A stretch of DNA of 64,000 bases from Rhizomicrobium electricum (GTDB lineage: Bacteria; Pseudomonadota; Alphaproteobacteria; Micropepsales; Micropepsaceae). The translations under genes were made by a program, and so were the position numbers. The number at the start of each line of letters is the position of its first letter. Position 1 is the stretch's first letter. The notes under the pieces were generated by a model that did no database searches, had not been told where the DNA came from, and saw nothing but the letters and a program-made list of their open reading frames with translations. The stretch covers positions 62,001 to 126,000 of the forward strand of contig NZ_JAASQS010000012.1 of assembly GCF_011762045.1 (NCBI RefSeq), written 5' to 3'. Below are positions 35,936 through 45,100 of the stretch, in pieces.

Positions 35936-36352
35936 ATGGGTACCCCACTTCCGCCTGGCTATCGGCCGTCGGAAAGCGAGCCCTTTATGAACGAGAAGCA
36001 GCGCGAGTATTTCCGGCGCAAGCTTCTCAACTGGAAGGAAGAGATTCTGAAAGAGAGTCGCGAGACCATCCAGAATCTACAATCCGAAACTGTGCCCCAC
36101 GCCGATCTCGCCGATCGCGCCTCCACCGAGGCCGAACGCCAGCTCGAACTTCGCACCCGCGACCGCCAGCGCAAACTGATCGCCAAGATCGACGCGGCAC
36201 TGCGGCGGATCGAAGACGGCACGTATGGATTCTGCGAAGACACCGGCGAACCGATTTCGCTGAAGCGCCTCGACGCAAGGCCGATCGCCACGTTGTCGAT
36301 CGAAGCCCAGGAGCGTCACGAACGGCGCGAGAAGGTCTATCGCGACGACTGA
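35936..36352 (+). CDS. dksA: RNA polymerase-binding transcription factor DksA
   Basis: Predicted DksA, which enters the secondary channel of RNA polymerase and, with ppGpp, adjusts rRNA and biosynthetic promoters. It has 138 residues from the ATG at 35936 (GAAGGAG 5 bases upstream). A coiled coil (about 20-85) has the HADLADRAS tip with Asp residues, then the zinc-finger region GTYGFCEDTGEP and a C-terminal helix. Only one of the four canonical zinc cysteines remains, as in several alphaproteobacterial DksA proteins, so it may fold without zinc. It is single-cistronic, with its own promoter and a strong terminator. Confidence 0.93.
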   Translation: MGTPLPPGYRPSESEPFMNEKQREYFRRKLLNWKEEILKESRETIQNLQSETVPHADLADRASTEAERQLELRTRDRQRKLIAKIDAALRRIEDGTYGFCEDTGEPISLKRLDARPIATLSIEAQERHERREKVYRDD

Positions 36353-36369
36353 AGCGGACATCCGCTGCA

Positions 36370-36419
36370 CAGCAGAAAAAGGGCCCGGCCGGACGAACCG
36401 ATCGGGCCCTTTTTGCTGC
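36370..36419. terminator. Bidirectional terminator between dksA and flgH
   Basis: A GC stem (GGGCCCG at 36381-36387 with CGGGCCC at 36403-36409) is flanked by AAAAA on the left and TTTTT on the right, and the pairing continues through AGCAG/CTGCT. It would serve dksA on the plus strand and flgH on the minus strand. Confidence 0.85.
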
Positions 36420-36429
36420 ACTCCCCCCG

Positions 36430-37152
36430 TTACCAAGGCATCAGGATATCGAGCAGTTGGCTGCCCAGACGCGGCTGCTGCACGTCGCTGACCGTTCCGC
36501 GGCCGCCGTAATTGATGCGCGCTTCGGCGATCTGGGTCAGGTCGATGGTGTTGGCGCTGGTGATGTCTTCGGTGCGCACGATGCCCGACACGGTGAGATC
36601 GCGCAGTTCGCCGTTGACCTTCATCTGCTGATGGCCCGCGATCACCATATTTCCGTTGGGCAGCACCTGGGTGACCAGCGCGGCCAGGGTCATGTTGATC
36701 GTTTCCGAACGGCTCACCGCTCCGGTGCCGACGTTGGAATTGTCCGAGCCCATCTTGACCAGGCTGCCCGGTGTCAGGCCGACGCCCGGCATCACGTTCT
36801 CGAGGCCGAACAGATTGTTCATCGAGGCGTTCTCGGAATTGGTCCGGCCGCGGGTGGTGGAATTCGAGAGCTTGGCCGTGTCGGCCACGGCGACGTTGAC
36901 GGTAATAATGTCGCCGACGCGCGAAGCGCGCGGATCGTGGAAGAAGGAGCGGGCGCCCGGCTGCCATAGCGAGGCGCGGCCCTTGGGTTCGGCCGGCGGC
37001 TGCGGCATCGGCACCGACACTTGCGGCGCAGTGTTGGTCATGCCGGCGAGCTTGGGTCCGCCGTTGCCGAGATCTTCGAGACGATCGACGGTGGAGCACC
37101 CTGCGGCGAGGACCGCCGCCGAGACCAGAACGAGGAGATTACGCATCAACAT
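36430..37152 (-). CDS. flgH: Flagellar L-ring lipoprotein FlgH
   Basis: Predicted subunit of the outer-membrane L-ring through which the flagellar rod passes, 240 residues. A lipoprotein signal ends in the lipobox LAAGC with acylated Cys19. The FlgH core includes SLWQPGARSFFHDPRA, VGDIITV and the C-terminal QQPRLGSQLLDILMPW. GAGGAT precedes the start at 37152. Last gene of the leftward run flgF-flgG-flgA-flgH, 10 bases after flgA. The partner P-ring gene flgI is 20 kb away at 56796. Confidence 0.95.
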   Translation of the reverse strand: MLMRNLLVLVSAAVLAAGCSTVDRLEDLGNGGPKLAGMTNTAPQVSVPMPQPPAEPKGRASLWQPGARSFFHDPRASRVGDIITVNVAVADTAKLSNSTTRGRTNSENASMNNLFGLENVMPGVGLTPGSLVKMGSDNSNVGTGAVSRSETINMTLAALVTQVLPNGNMVIAGHQQMKVNGELRDLTVSGIVRTEDITSANTIDLTQIAEARINYGGRGTVSDVQQPRLGSQLLDILMPW

Positions 37153-37162
37153 GGGAAAATCC

Positions 37163-37651
37163 TCAGCGACGGATGGCAGCGAAGCGGTTGCCGGCGGACG
37201 GGTTCAGGGCACCGCCGACCTGCGCCTGCACTTGGCCGGGGCCGACGACGATGCCGCTGATCTGGCGGTAGGAGGCCGGATTCTGGACGGTCACGGTCTC
37301 GCCGAGACCGCCTTCGCTCATGGCGCGGCCGGTGGCGGTGAGCACGACGCCGGGCGCCTCGAACACCATGGTCACGGTCGAACCTTTGGCGACCAGGACG
37401 GGATGACGCAGATCGGACAGGCGCAAGGTCTCGCCGGCGCGCAGGGTGCGGCGGGTTTCGAGACCGACGACATCGCCGAGCGAAGTGGCGATCCCGGCCA
37501 TCACCTGGCCGTTGATCTGGGTGTAGGTCATGTCGGCTTCGGCGATCACTTGGCCGCGCGCGATGTCGCGATTCGGCACCACGACGCGGACGCCGCCGAA
37601 AGCCGGATAGGTGAGGATCAGGGCGAAAGCGAACAGCCAGAAGCGCATCAT
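37163..37651 (-). CDS. flgA: Flagellar P-ring assembly chaperone FlgA
   Basis: Predicted periplasmic chaperone for FlgI polymerisation, 162 residues, on the short side for FlgA. A signal peptide covers 1-20. An SAF-type domain begins VVVPNRDIARGQVIAEADM, followed by the C-terminal FlgA domain with VTMVFEAPGVVLTATGRA and VTVQNPAS. It starts 1 base after the flgG stop, with GGGAG overlapping the end of flgG. The ATG is doubled (37651 and 37648). Confidence 0.9.
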   Translation of the reverse strand: MMRFWLFAFALILTYPAFGGVRVVVPNRDIARGQVIAEADMTYTQINGQVMAGIATSLGDVVGLETRRTLRAGETLRLSDLRHPVLVAKGSTVTMVFEAPGVVLTATGRAMSEGGLGETVTVQNPASYRQISGIVVGPGQVQAQVGGALNPSAGNRFAAIRR

Positions 37652-37652
37652 G

Positions 37653-38441
37653 TCAGGCTCCCAGTTTGGCGGTTTGCGCCAGCATCTGATCGGCGGTGGA
37701 CACCACCTTCGAATTCATTTCGTAGGCGCGCTGGGCGGTGATCAGCGACGAGATTTCGCTCACCGCATCGACGTTGGAGGTTTCCAGGAAGTACTGCTGG
37801 ATGGTGCCGTAACCGGTCGAGCCGGGAACGCCGGCCTGCGGTCCGCCCGACGACGGGGTTTCGGCAAAGAGGTTGTCGCCGAGGGCGCGAAGACCGGCAT
37901 CGTTCGGAAAACGCGTCAGTTCGAGCTGGCCGGCGAGCTGCGGCGCGGTCTGGCCCGGAATGGTCACCAGCACTTGGCCTTGGGAGTTGATGGTCGTCGC
38001 CGTGCCGTTGGTGGGAATGGCGATGCCAGGCTGCACCACATAACCCTGCTGGGTGACGAGCTGGCCTTCCGGCGAGAGCTGGAAATTGCCGTCGCGGGTG
38101 TAGCCGTCGGTGCCGTCCGGCAACTGGATGCGGAAATAGCCCGCCCCGTTGACCGCCACATCGTAGGTATTGTTGGTGTGGTTCATGTCGCCGGGCTTGG
38201 TCATGCGATAGATCGCCGCCGTGCGCACACCGGTGCCGATCTGAATGCCCGACGGCAACAGCGTTCCGGTATCCGACGACTGGGCGCCGGCCTGCTGGAT
38301 GTTCTGATAGAGCAGATCCTGGAACGCCGCCCGCTGGGCCTTGTATCCGGTGGTATTCATGTTCGCCAGGTTGTTGGCGATGACTTCGACATTGGTCTGC
38401 TGAGCCAGCATACCGGTGGCGGCAATGGAAAGGGCACGCAT
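37653..38441 (-). CDS. flgG: Flagellar distal rod protein FlgG
   Basis: Predicted distal rod subunit, 262 residues. The N-terminal rod signature MLAQQTNVEVIANNLANMNTTG and C-terminal TSNVDAVSEISSLITAQRAYEMNSKVVSTADQML are the classic FlgG ends that form the coiled-coil D0 domain. AAGGAG lies 7 bases before the ATG at 38441, which I prefer over a GTG one codon upstream. It lies 16 bases after flgF. Confidence 0.96.
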   Translation of the reverse strand: MRALSIAATGMLAQQTNVEVIANNLANMNTTGYKAQRAAFQDLLYQNIQQAGAQSSDTGTLLPSGIQIGTGVRTAAIYRMTKPGDMNHTNNTYDVAVNGAGYFRIQLPDGTDGYTRDGNFQLSPEGQLVTQQGYVVQPGIAIPTNGTATTINSQGQVLVTIPGQTAPQLAGQLELTRFPNDAGLRALGDNLFAETPSSGGPQAGVPGSTGYGTIQQYFLETSNVDAVSEISSLITAQRAYEMNSKVVSTADQMLAQTAKLGA

Positions 38442-38457
38442 CACTTCACTCCTTAAC

Positions 38458-39192
38458 TTACTGCACCGAACCGAGCTTCTGGACGGCTTGGCGCTTCATG
38501 TCGGAAGAGCCCTTTTCCAGTGTCGAGGTTGCTTCGTAGGCCCGCATGACTTCGATCATGCGCGAGATTTCGACGACCGGCTGCACGTTGGAGCTTTCCA
38601 ACATGCCTTGGGCGATCGTCACATTGGCGGCCGGATTGGCCGTCTGCGTCGTGGCGTAAAGGCTGCTGCCCTCTTTGGTGAGAGCGCGCGAATCGGCGAA
38701 ATCGACCAGACGCAGCTTGCCGAGCTGGCCCTGGCGGCCGGTGACGGTGCCGTCGGACCCGAAAGTAATGTCGCCGTCGTCGGCCGTGATGGTGATCGGA
38801 CCGCCATCGCCGAGGAGCTGATCGCCCTGCTCGGTGACGATGATACCATCCTGGTTGAGGGTGAAATGCCCGTTGCGGGTATAGCGCTCGCCGGCCGTGG
38901 TCTGGACCGCGAAATAGCCGTCGCCGCCGATGGCGAGGTCGAACGGCGACCCGGTGGGCTCCATTCGTCCCGCCGACATATCGTGCATCACGCCGGCATC
39001 CTTGACGAAGCTCAGCGATTGGCCGCCCTTCTGGCCTTGGGCAGGCCGGAGCTGCTGCAGGTATTCCTCGAATTTGACGCTCTCGCGCTTGTAGCCGGGC
39101 GTCGACATGTTCGCGATGTTGTTCGCAATCACGTCGATCGAGCGGTGCGCCGCAAGTTCATAGGAAAGACTGACGAGCGAGACGTTATCCAT
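38458..39192 (-). CDS. flgF: Flagellar proximal rod protein FlgF
   Basis: Predicted proximal rod protein, 244 residues from the ATG at 39190-39192, where homology to the rod-protein N-terminus (MDNVSLVSLSYELAAHRSIDVIANNIAN) begins. An earlier frame start at 39360 would add 56 unrelated residues. The C-terminus (SSNVQPVVEISRMIEVMRAYEATS) is typical. First gene of the leftward flagellar operon, divergent from fliL. Confidence 0.94.
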   Translation of the reverse strand: MDNVSLVSLSYELAAHRSIDVIANNIANMSTPGYKRESVKFEEYLQQLRPAQGQKGGQSLSFVKDAGVMHDMSAGRMEPTGSPFDLAIGGDGYFAVQTTAGERYTRNGHFTLNQDGIIVTEQGDQLLGDGGPITITADDGDITFGSDGTVTGRQGQLGKLRLVDFADSRALTKEGSSLYATTQTANPAANVTIAQGMLESSNVQPVVEISRMIEVMRAYEATSTLEKGSSDMKRQAVQKLGSVQ

Positions 39193-39408
39193 GGAGCGTC
39201 GGGGTCCTTTCTGGTCCTCTGCCGCTTCCATCGGTTGCACGGCCCATGCCAGCCAAAATCCGCGATAAACCGCCAATTCGCGGCAACCAACCGGATCAAG
39301 ATCGCCCATGGCGGCAAATCCTGCCGGGATAAGTCTGCCGGTGGCCGAAATTTGAACCACTCCTTAACCACGTCAGCCTAACGTCCGTTCACCAGTGAAG
39401 GGACGACG
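39193..39408. promoter_or_regulatory. Divergent flagellar promoter region flgF/fliL
   Basis: 216 non-coding bases must hold both promoters. I see one TTAAC CtrA half-site (39364-39368) without a partner at the required spacing, and a TGGCC-TTTGA sequence that resembles a sigma-54 promoter but has the wrong spacing by one base. Neither is assigned. Confidence 0.4.
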
Positions 39409-39948
39409 ATGGCCAACACGGATACGGAAGCCGAGGCCCAGGAAGGCCAGGCGCCAGCCGAAGGCGAAAAGAAAGGTTTCGTTAAGAAACTGCTCGGCAA
39501 CAAGAAGCTGCTCATCATCGTAGCGGCGGCGTTGCTGCTCGTGCTCGGCGGCGGCGGTGCGGCTCTTTATTTCTTCGTCTTCAGCGGCAGCGACGCGTCC
39601 AAAGCCGAAGCAAGCGGTCCCGAATTTCCCGCGACTCCGCCGGTCGTCGCTTATGCCGACATGGACGAGATGATCGTGAATATCCAGAGCCAGGACGGCA
39701 CGCCGGTCTATCTGAAATTGTCCGTCCAGCTCGAACTGTTCTCGCCCGAGGAAAAGGCCGGTATCGACGCGCTCAAGCCGCGCATCCGCGACCAGTTCCA
39801 GGGCTATTTGCGCGAACTGCGGCCCGACGACCTCAAAGGCTCGGCCGGAATCATGCGCCTCAAGGAAGAACTGGTCCGCCGCACCAACGTGGCCGCCGCC
39901 CCCTACAAGGTGCGCGACGTCCTGCTCAAAGAAATGATCATCCAGTAA
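39409..39948 (+). CDS. fliL: Flagellar basal-body-associated protein FliL
   Basis: Predicted single-pass inner-membrane protein that surrounds the stator and supports motor function, 179 residues. A charged cytoplasmic N-terminus (1-32), TM helix about 33-57 with a Gly stretch, then the periplasmic FliL domain (about 75-179) with DMDEMIVNI and the C-terminal VRDVLLKEMIIQ. AAGGGA precedes the ATG. First gene of the rightward operon with fliM, DUF6468, motE and the TPR protein. Confidence 0.94.
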   Translation: MANTDTEAEAQEGQAPAEGEKKGFVKKLLGNKKLLIIVAAALLLVLGGGGAALYFFVFSGSDASKAEASGPEFPATPPVVAYADMDEMIVNIQSQDGTPVYLKLSVQLELFSPEEKAGIDALKPRIRDQFQGYLRELRPDDLKGSAGIMRLKEELVRRTNVAAAPYKVRDVLLKEMIIQ

Positions 39949-39970
39949 GCCGCACCAGCGAGTTGAGTAA

Positions 39971-41071
39971 ATGGCCGACGACACCGACAAACCCATGACC
40001 AGCCAGGCCGAGATCGACGCGGCGTTCGCGGCGGCGGCCGCGGCGCCGATTCCGGATCTCGACGACGGCACCGACGATGCCGCGGCGGCGGCGCCGGCCG
40101 AACGCATCCTCAACCAGGATGAAATCGACTCGCTGCTCGGCTTCGACGTCAACACCGACGCCGTGCAGGACAAGTCCGGCGTCCGCGCCATCATCAACTC
40201 GACGCTCGTCTCCTACGAACGTCTGCCGATGCTGGAAATCGTCTTCGACCGGCTGGTCCGGCTGATGACGACCTCGCTGCGCAATTTCACCTCCGACAAC
40301 GTCGAAGTCAGTCTCGACAACATCACCTCGATCCGGTTCGGCGATTACCTCAATTCGATCCCGCTGCCGGCGATCCTCGCCGTGTTCCACGCCGAACAGC
40401 TCGACAACTACGGCCTGTTCACCGTCGACTCGAACCTCATCTATTCGATCGTCGACGTGCTTCTGGGCGGACGCCGCGGTTCGTCGGCGATGCGCATCGA
40501 GGGCCGTCCCTACACCACCATCGAACGCACCCTGGTCCAGCGCATGATCGAAGTGATCCTGCAGGACATGGTGCAGGCGTTCGAACCTCTGGCGCCGGTC
40601 ACCTTCCAGCTCGACCGCCTCGAAACCAATCCGCGCTTCGCCGCCATCGCCCGGCCGGCCAACGCCGCCATCCTGGTCAAGCTGCGCGTCGACATGGAAG
40701 ACCGCGGCGGCCGCACCGAACTCTTGCTGCCCTACGCCACCCTCGAGCCGATCCGCAAACTGCTGCTGCAACAGTTCATGGGCGAAAAGTTCGGCCGCGA
40801 CTCGATCTGGGAAAGCCATCTGGCGACCGAACTGTGGTCGACCACCATCGACATCGACGCCATCCTCGACGAACAGACGATGCCGCTCAACAAGATCATG
40901 AACATGCAGGTCGGCGAGACCTTGCTGCTCAATGCTTCGCCCGAGTCGAAGATCGAGCTGCGCTGCCGCGGCGTGCCGCTGCTGCGCGGCCGCATGGGAC
41001 GGGCCGGTACTTCGGTCGCCGTCCGGGTCGAAGAAGCCATCGAACGTACCGACGCAAGCCGCGCCCTGTAA
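39971..41071 (+). CDS. fliM: Flagellar motor switch protein FliM
   Basis: Predicted C-ring protein that binds phospho-CheY and sets rotation direction, 366 residues. After an Ala/Asp-rich N-terminus comes LNQDEIDSLLGF (about 47-58), the CheY-binding peptide, here preceded by extra residues rather than at the very N-terminus. The CheC-like middle domain and C-terminal SpoA domain (MNMQVGETLLLNASPESKIELRC in part) follow. It starts 22 bases after fliL. Confidence 0.96.
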   Translation: MADDTDKPMTSQAEIDAAFAAAAAAPIPDLDDGTDDAAAAAPAERILNQDEIDSLLGFDVNTDAVQDKSGVRAIINSTLVSYERLPMLEIVFDRLVRLMTTSLRNFTSDNVEVSLDNITSIRFGDYLNSIPLPAILAVFHAEQLDNYGLFTVDSNLIYSIVDVLLGGRRGSSAMRIEGRPYTTIERTLVQRMIEVILQDMVQAFEPLAPVTFQLDRLETNPRFAAIARPANAAILVKLRVDMEDRGGRTELLLPYATLEPIRKLLLQQFMGEKFGRDSIWESHLATELWSTTIDIDAILDEQTMPLNKIMNMQVGETLLLNASPESKIELRCRGVPLLRGRMGRAGTSVAVRVEEAIERTDASRAL

Positions 41072-41082
41072 GGAGAGTACCC

Positions 41083-41481
41083 ATGCACGCCACCCTGCAA
41101 GCGATGGTCTCGATGGGCCTCGAAGTTCTGTTGTCGGTCCTTCTGGCGGCGACGCTGGTTTATTGCATCGTGCTCGAGCGCCGGCTCGCTTCGGTGCGCA
41201 AAGGCCAGGACGGCCTCAAGCGGATGATCGGCGATCTCAACGGCGCCATCGCCAACGCCGGAGCTTCGCTGCGCGCCCTGAAAATGGCCGCCGGTGAAGC
41301 CGCCGAGACGCTCGACGACCGGCTGCGCCGCGCCCGCGCCCTCTCCGACGAATTGTCGCTGCTGACCAATTCCGGCGAGCGTATCGCTCAGCGCTTCGAC
41401 CGCGCCGTGCCGATGGCGCAGCAATCGTCGTCGCCGCTTCCGTCCGGCAGCGTGATGAACCGCCTGAAGGCCGTGCGATGA
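41083..41481 (+). CDS. DUF6468 flagellar-associated membrane protein
   Basis: A 132-residue protein with one N-terminal TM helix (about 10-30) and a coiled-coil cytoplasmic part containing RMIGDLNGAIANAGASLRALK, characteristic of the DUF6468 family found beside fliM in Alphaproteobacteria. AGGAGAG directly follows the fliM stop and precedes the ATG at 41083. Earlier in-frame codons lie inside fliM and are not used. The stop overlaps the motE start (ATGA). Role in the motor unknown. Confidence 0.75.
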   Translation: MHATLQAMVSMGLEVLLSVLLAATLVYCIVLERRLASVRKGQDGLKRMIGDLNGAIANAGASLRALKMAAGEAAETLDDRLRRARALSDELSLLTNSGERIAQRFDRAVPMAQQSSSPLPSGSVMNRLKAVR

Positions 41482-42182
41482 GAACCTTCCGCCTCCTGCC
41501 TGCCGTGATTCTGGTCGGCCTGGGGCTTCTCGGGCTCAAGGGCGAAGGCCTGATCCTGAGTGCCATGGCCGAAGGGCAGAAGACGACGTCCGCCGATCTT
41601 CTGGCCCAGGACACTGCGCCGCTGCCAAAAGATCCGGTCGCCGAAGAACCCAAGTCCGAAAGCGCCGCCGAGGTCGACGTGCAGTCGAGTCTGACCAAGC
41701 GCCGCACCGAACTCGATGCGCGCGAAGCCGATATCGAGATGCGCACCCAGGTGCTCAACGCCGCCGAACAGCGGGTCGACGCCAAGATCGCGATGCTGAA
41801 GCAGTTGCAGGATCAGATCACCACCCTGCTCGGCCAGCGCGATGCCGAACAGCAAAAGCAGATCGCCTCGCTGGTGAAGACCTATTCGGCGATGAAGCCG
41901 AAAGACGCCGCGCGCATCTTCAACAGCCTGCCCGACGACGTTCTGGTGCCGGTGGCCAAGCAGATGAAGTCCGACGTGCTGGCGCCGGTTCTGGCCGCGA
42001 TGACCGCCGACAATGCGCAGCGCCTGACCCAGAAACTGGCCGACAAGCTCAAGCTGCCGGAAACGGCCGCCGCCGCGATCACTCCGCCGGCTGCGCCCGC
42101 CCCCGTCACCCCGCCCGCACCGCAGGCGGCCGCCAAGCCGGCGCCGCAAGCCGCGGCCAAGCCGGCCGGCGCAAAGAAGTGA
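41478..42182 (+). CDS. motE: MotE-like periplasmic flagellar protein
   Basis: A 234-residue exported or membrane-anchored protein: N-terminal hydrophobic segment (about 7-32), a long coiled coil (about 68-130), then an MgtE-N-like helical domain (MKPKDAARIFNSLPDDVLVPVAKQM) and an Ala/Pro-rich tail with a repeated AAAKPAPQ motif. This arrangement matches MotE, which supports the periplasmic motility protein MotC in rhizobia. Coupled to the DUF6468 gene by ATGA. The symbol is by family similarity. Confidence 0.7.
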   Translation: MRTFRLLPAVILVGLGLLGLKGEGLILSAMAEGQKTTSADLLAQDTAPLPKDPVAEEPKSESAAEVDVQSSLTKRRTELDAREADIEMRTQVLNAAEQRVDAKIAMLKQLQDQITTLLGQRDAEQQKQIASLVKTYSAMKPKDAARIFNSLPDDVLVPVAKQMKSDVLAPVLAAMTADNAQRLTQKLADKLKLPETAAAAITPPAAPAPVTPPAPQAAAKPAPQAAAKPAGAKK

Positions 42183-42195
42183 GTTTCAGGCGCCC

Positions 42196-45100
42196 ATGAT
42201 GCGGCAGATCGCAATCCGGTTTTTGACTCTCGCAGCGGCGGTGCTTCTGATCATGGCACCGGCCGCCGCGGCCGATTCGGTTTCGGGCACCACCAATCAG
42301 GGTTACGGCCGCCTGCTGTTCACGCTGACGGAAAACGATCAGGTTTCGGCCCAGGTCAACGGCAGCGTCCTGACCATTCATTTCGGCCGCAAGGTTGCGA
42401 TCAGCCCCGTCACCATCACCGCCGCGATTCCGGGCTATATCAGCAACGGCCGCGTCGATGCCGACGGCAAGACCTATCGCTTTGCGCTGACCGGCGACGC
42501 CAAGGTGCATGTGAGTTCGGCGGTCGACAAATTCGTCGTCGACGTCACCCCGCTCACCTATCAAGGCATGCCGCCCGATCTGCCCAAGCCGGTCAAGGCG
42601 CAGCCCAAGCCCGTCGACGTCGCCAATCTGCCGATCGTCAAGGTGCGCTCCGGCGCCTATCAGAACTTCACGCGCGTCGTGTTCGATTGGCCGAAGAACG
42701 TGCCGTACAAGGTGTTCGGCGGCTCCGGCAAACTGACCGTGACGTTCGAAGAGCCGACAAAGCTCGATTTCTCCGCCATCGACCGCCAGGCGCCGCCGTG
42801 GGTGAAGTCGGCGGGCTGGCATCTGGCCGGCCGCACCACCGTCGTCGATCTCGCCATCGATTACGCCTCCGGCTATCACGATTTCCGCGACGGGACGCAT
42901 GTCGTCGTCGACGTGCTGGCGCCCAAGACCGATGCCGACTCCTACAATCCGCCGGGACAGGCCAAGCCCAGCGTGACCAGCTTGCAGCCCGGCAAAGCGC
43001 CCGCCCCGCCGGTTGCTACCGCACCGCCGGCCAAGCTCGCCGCCAATGCACCGAAACCCGCCCCCGCAACCAAGGCCGCACCTGCAACCCCTGCACCGGT
43101 CGCGCCGCCTGCGACCGCCGACAAGCCGATGCCGGAAGGTGCCGGTCCGCCGCCGCCGCCCGAGCCGCCGGCCGATCCCAATGCCCAGCTCGCTGCCGGT
43201 CATCTCACCAAGGACGGCGCCGTGCTGCAGTTCGCCGGCGGCGCCCGCCAAGGCGTGGCGGTGTTCACCCGCGGCCTCAATGCCTGGATCATTCTGCAGA
43301 CCAACCAGCCGCTCGATACCAACAAGCTGAAAAGCCAGCTCGGCAATTTCCCGATCGACGTGGAAGCCTCGTCCGGCGACGGCACCATGCGTCTGCGCAT
43401 CGGCTTGCGTCAGCCCGAACAGATCGCGGCGTATGCCGAAGGCTCCAACCTCAAGGTCGTGATCGCCAAGTCGGTGACGCCGACTGCGGTGGCGCTGGGC
43501 TTTGCCCGCAACCAGGAAAAACCGACCCACTCGACCATTTCGACGCTGCTGTCGGGCGCCACGAAAGTCGAACGCGTGATCGATCCGCAGGCCGGCGACG
43601 AGCTTCTGGTGGTGCCCGGCATGATCGGACGGGCGGTGACCGCTCCGCGCGATTACATCGAATTTTCGGCGCTCGAAACCGGCGCCGGGCTGGTGGTGAT
43701 GCCTTATGTCGACGATCTTGCCGTCGGCGTGCAGGGCAGCCGCGTCACCATTTCCCGGCCCGACGGGCTTTCGCTCACCCCCGCAATGCTGCCGAACGGC
43801 ACGCCGGATACGCTGGCGACCAATTCGATCTCGCCGAGTTTCCTCGACTTCGCCAAATGGCAGAAGGTTTCCGGCGGCTCGTTCCTCGCAACCGAACGCC
43901 GGTTGCGCGCGGCCATCGCGCGTCTTCCCAGCGAGCAGGCCAACCGCGCCCGTCTGGCGCTGGCCCGCTTCTATCTCGCCAACCGCTTCGCCGCCGAAGC
44001 GCTCGGCGTCATCGGCGTGATGCAGTCCGTCGATCCCGGCCTTTCCGGCGACATGCAATTGCAGACCATGAAGGCCGTCGCGTCGCTGCTGATGGGCCGT
44101 CCCCGCGACGCCCACAACGCGCTCGCCGGCGCCCAGTTCGATTCCGACCGCCATGCCGCCTTGTGGCGCGGCCTCACCGATGTGGCGATGGAGAAATGGG
44201 ACGACGCGCGCACCAATCTCGACCGCGCTGCGTCGGTGCTCGGCGTTTACGTGCCCGAAGTCCAGGCCCGCGTCCGCATGGCGGCGGCCGAAGCCGCCTT
44301 GGCCACGGCGCATCCGGAAGTCGCCGATGCCGAACTCGAAGGCCTGCCGCAGCATCTCGAGGGCGACTTGGCGCTGCAGGCGAAACTCGACAAGGCGCGC
44401 CTTTATGCGGCCCAGCACCAGACCGACAAATCCGATCCTCTGTTCGACGAACTGCAGACCAGCGGCAACGAGAGGTTCGCGGCGCTGGCGATCTATTATC
44501 GCGTCACGGCGGGACTGGCCGACGGCAGCCTGAAGCCGCGGCAGGCGATCAACGCGCTCGAACGCCTGCGCTTCCGCTGGCGCGGCGATCTGCTCGAAAT
44601 CAAGACCCTGCGCACGCTGGCCGGCATCTACTTCTCGCAGAAGCGCTGGCGCGAAGGCCTTATCACTCTGCACGTCGTCACCGACAACTTCCCCACGGAG
44701 GACGTCGGTATCCAGGCGATGGACGACATGCGCACCGCGTTCGTCAATCTGTTCCTGCACGGCGAGGCCGACAAGCTGGCGCCGGTCGCCGCGCTCGGCC
44801 TGTTCTACGATTTCATCGAACTGACCCCGATCGGCGCCGACGGCGACGAGATGATCCGCAAGATGGCGGACCGTCTGGTCAAGGTCGACCTGCTCGGTCC
44901 TGCCGCCGACCTGCTCAACTATCAGGTCACCAAACGGCTCGACGGCGTCGCCCGCGCCCAGGTCGCCACCAAGCTCGCGATGGTTCAGATGATGGACCAT
45001 AAGCCGGCGGCGGTGCTCGACACCTTGCGCTCGACCCAGATTTCGACCCTGCCGGACGACGTGCAGCATCAGCGCCTGCTGATGGAAGCGCGCGCCCTCA

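Noticed and set aside
39335..39360. Sigma-54-like promoter (TGGCC then TTTGA) before fliL
   Set aside because: The GG to G spacing is one base short of the strict -24/-12 requirement and the -12 lacks GC.
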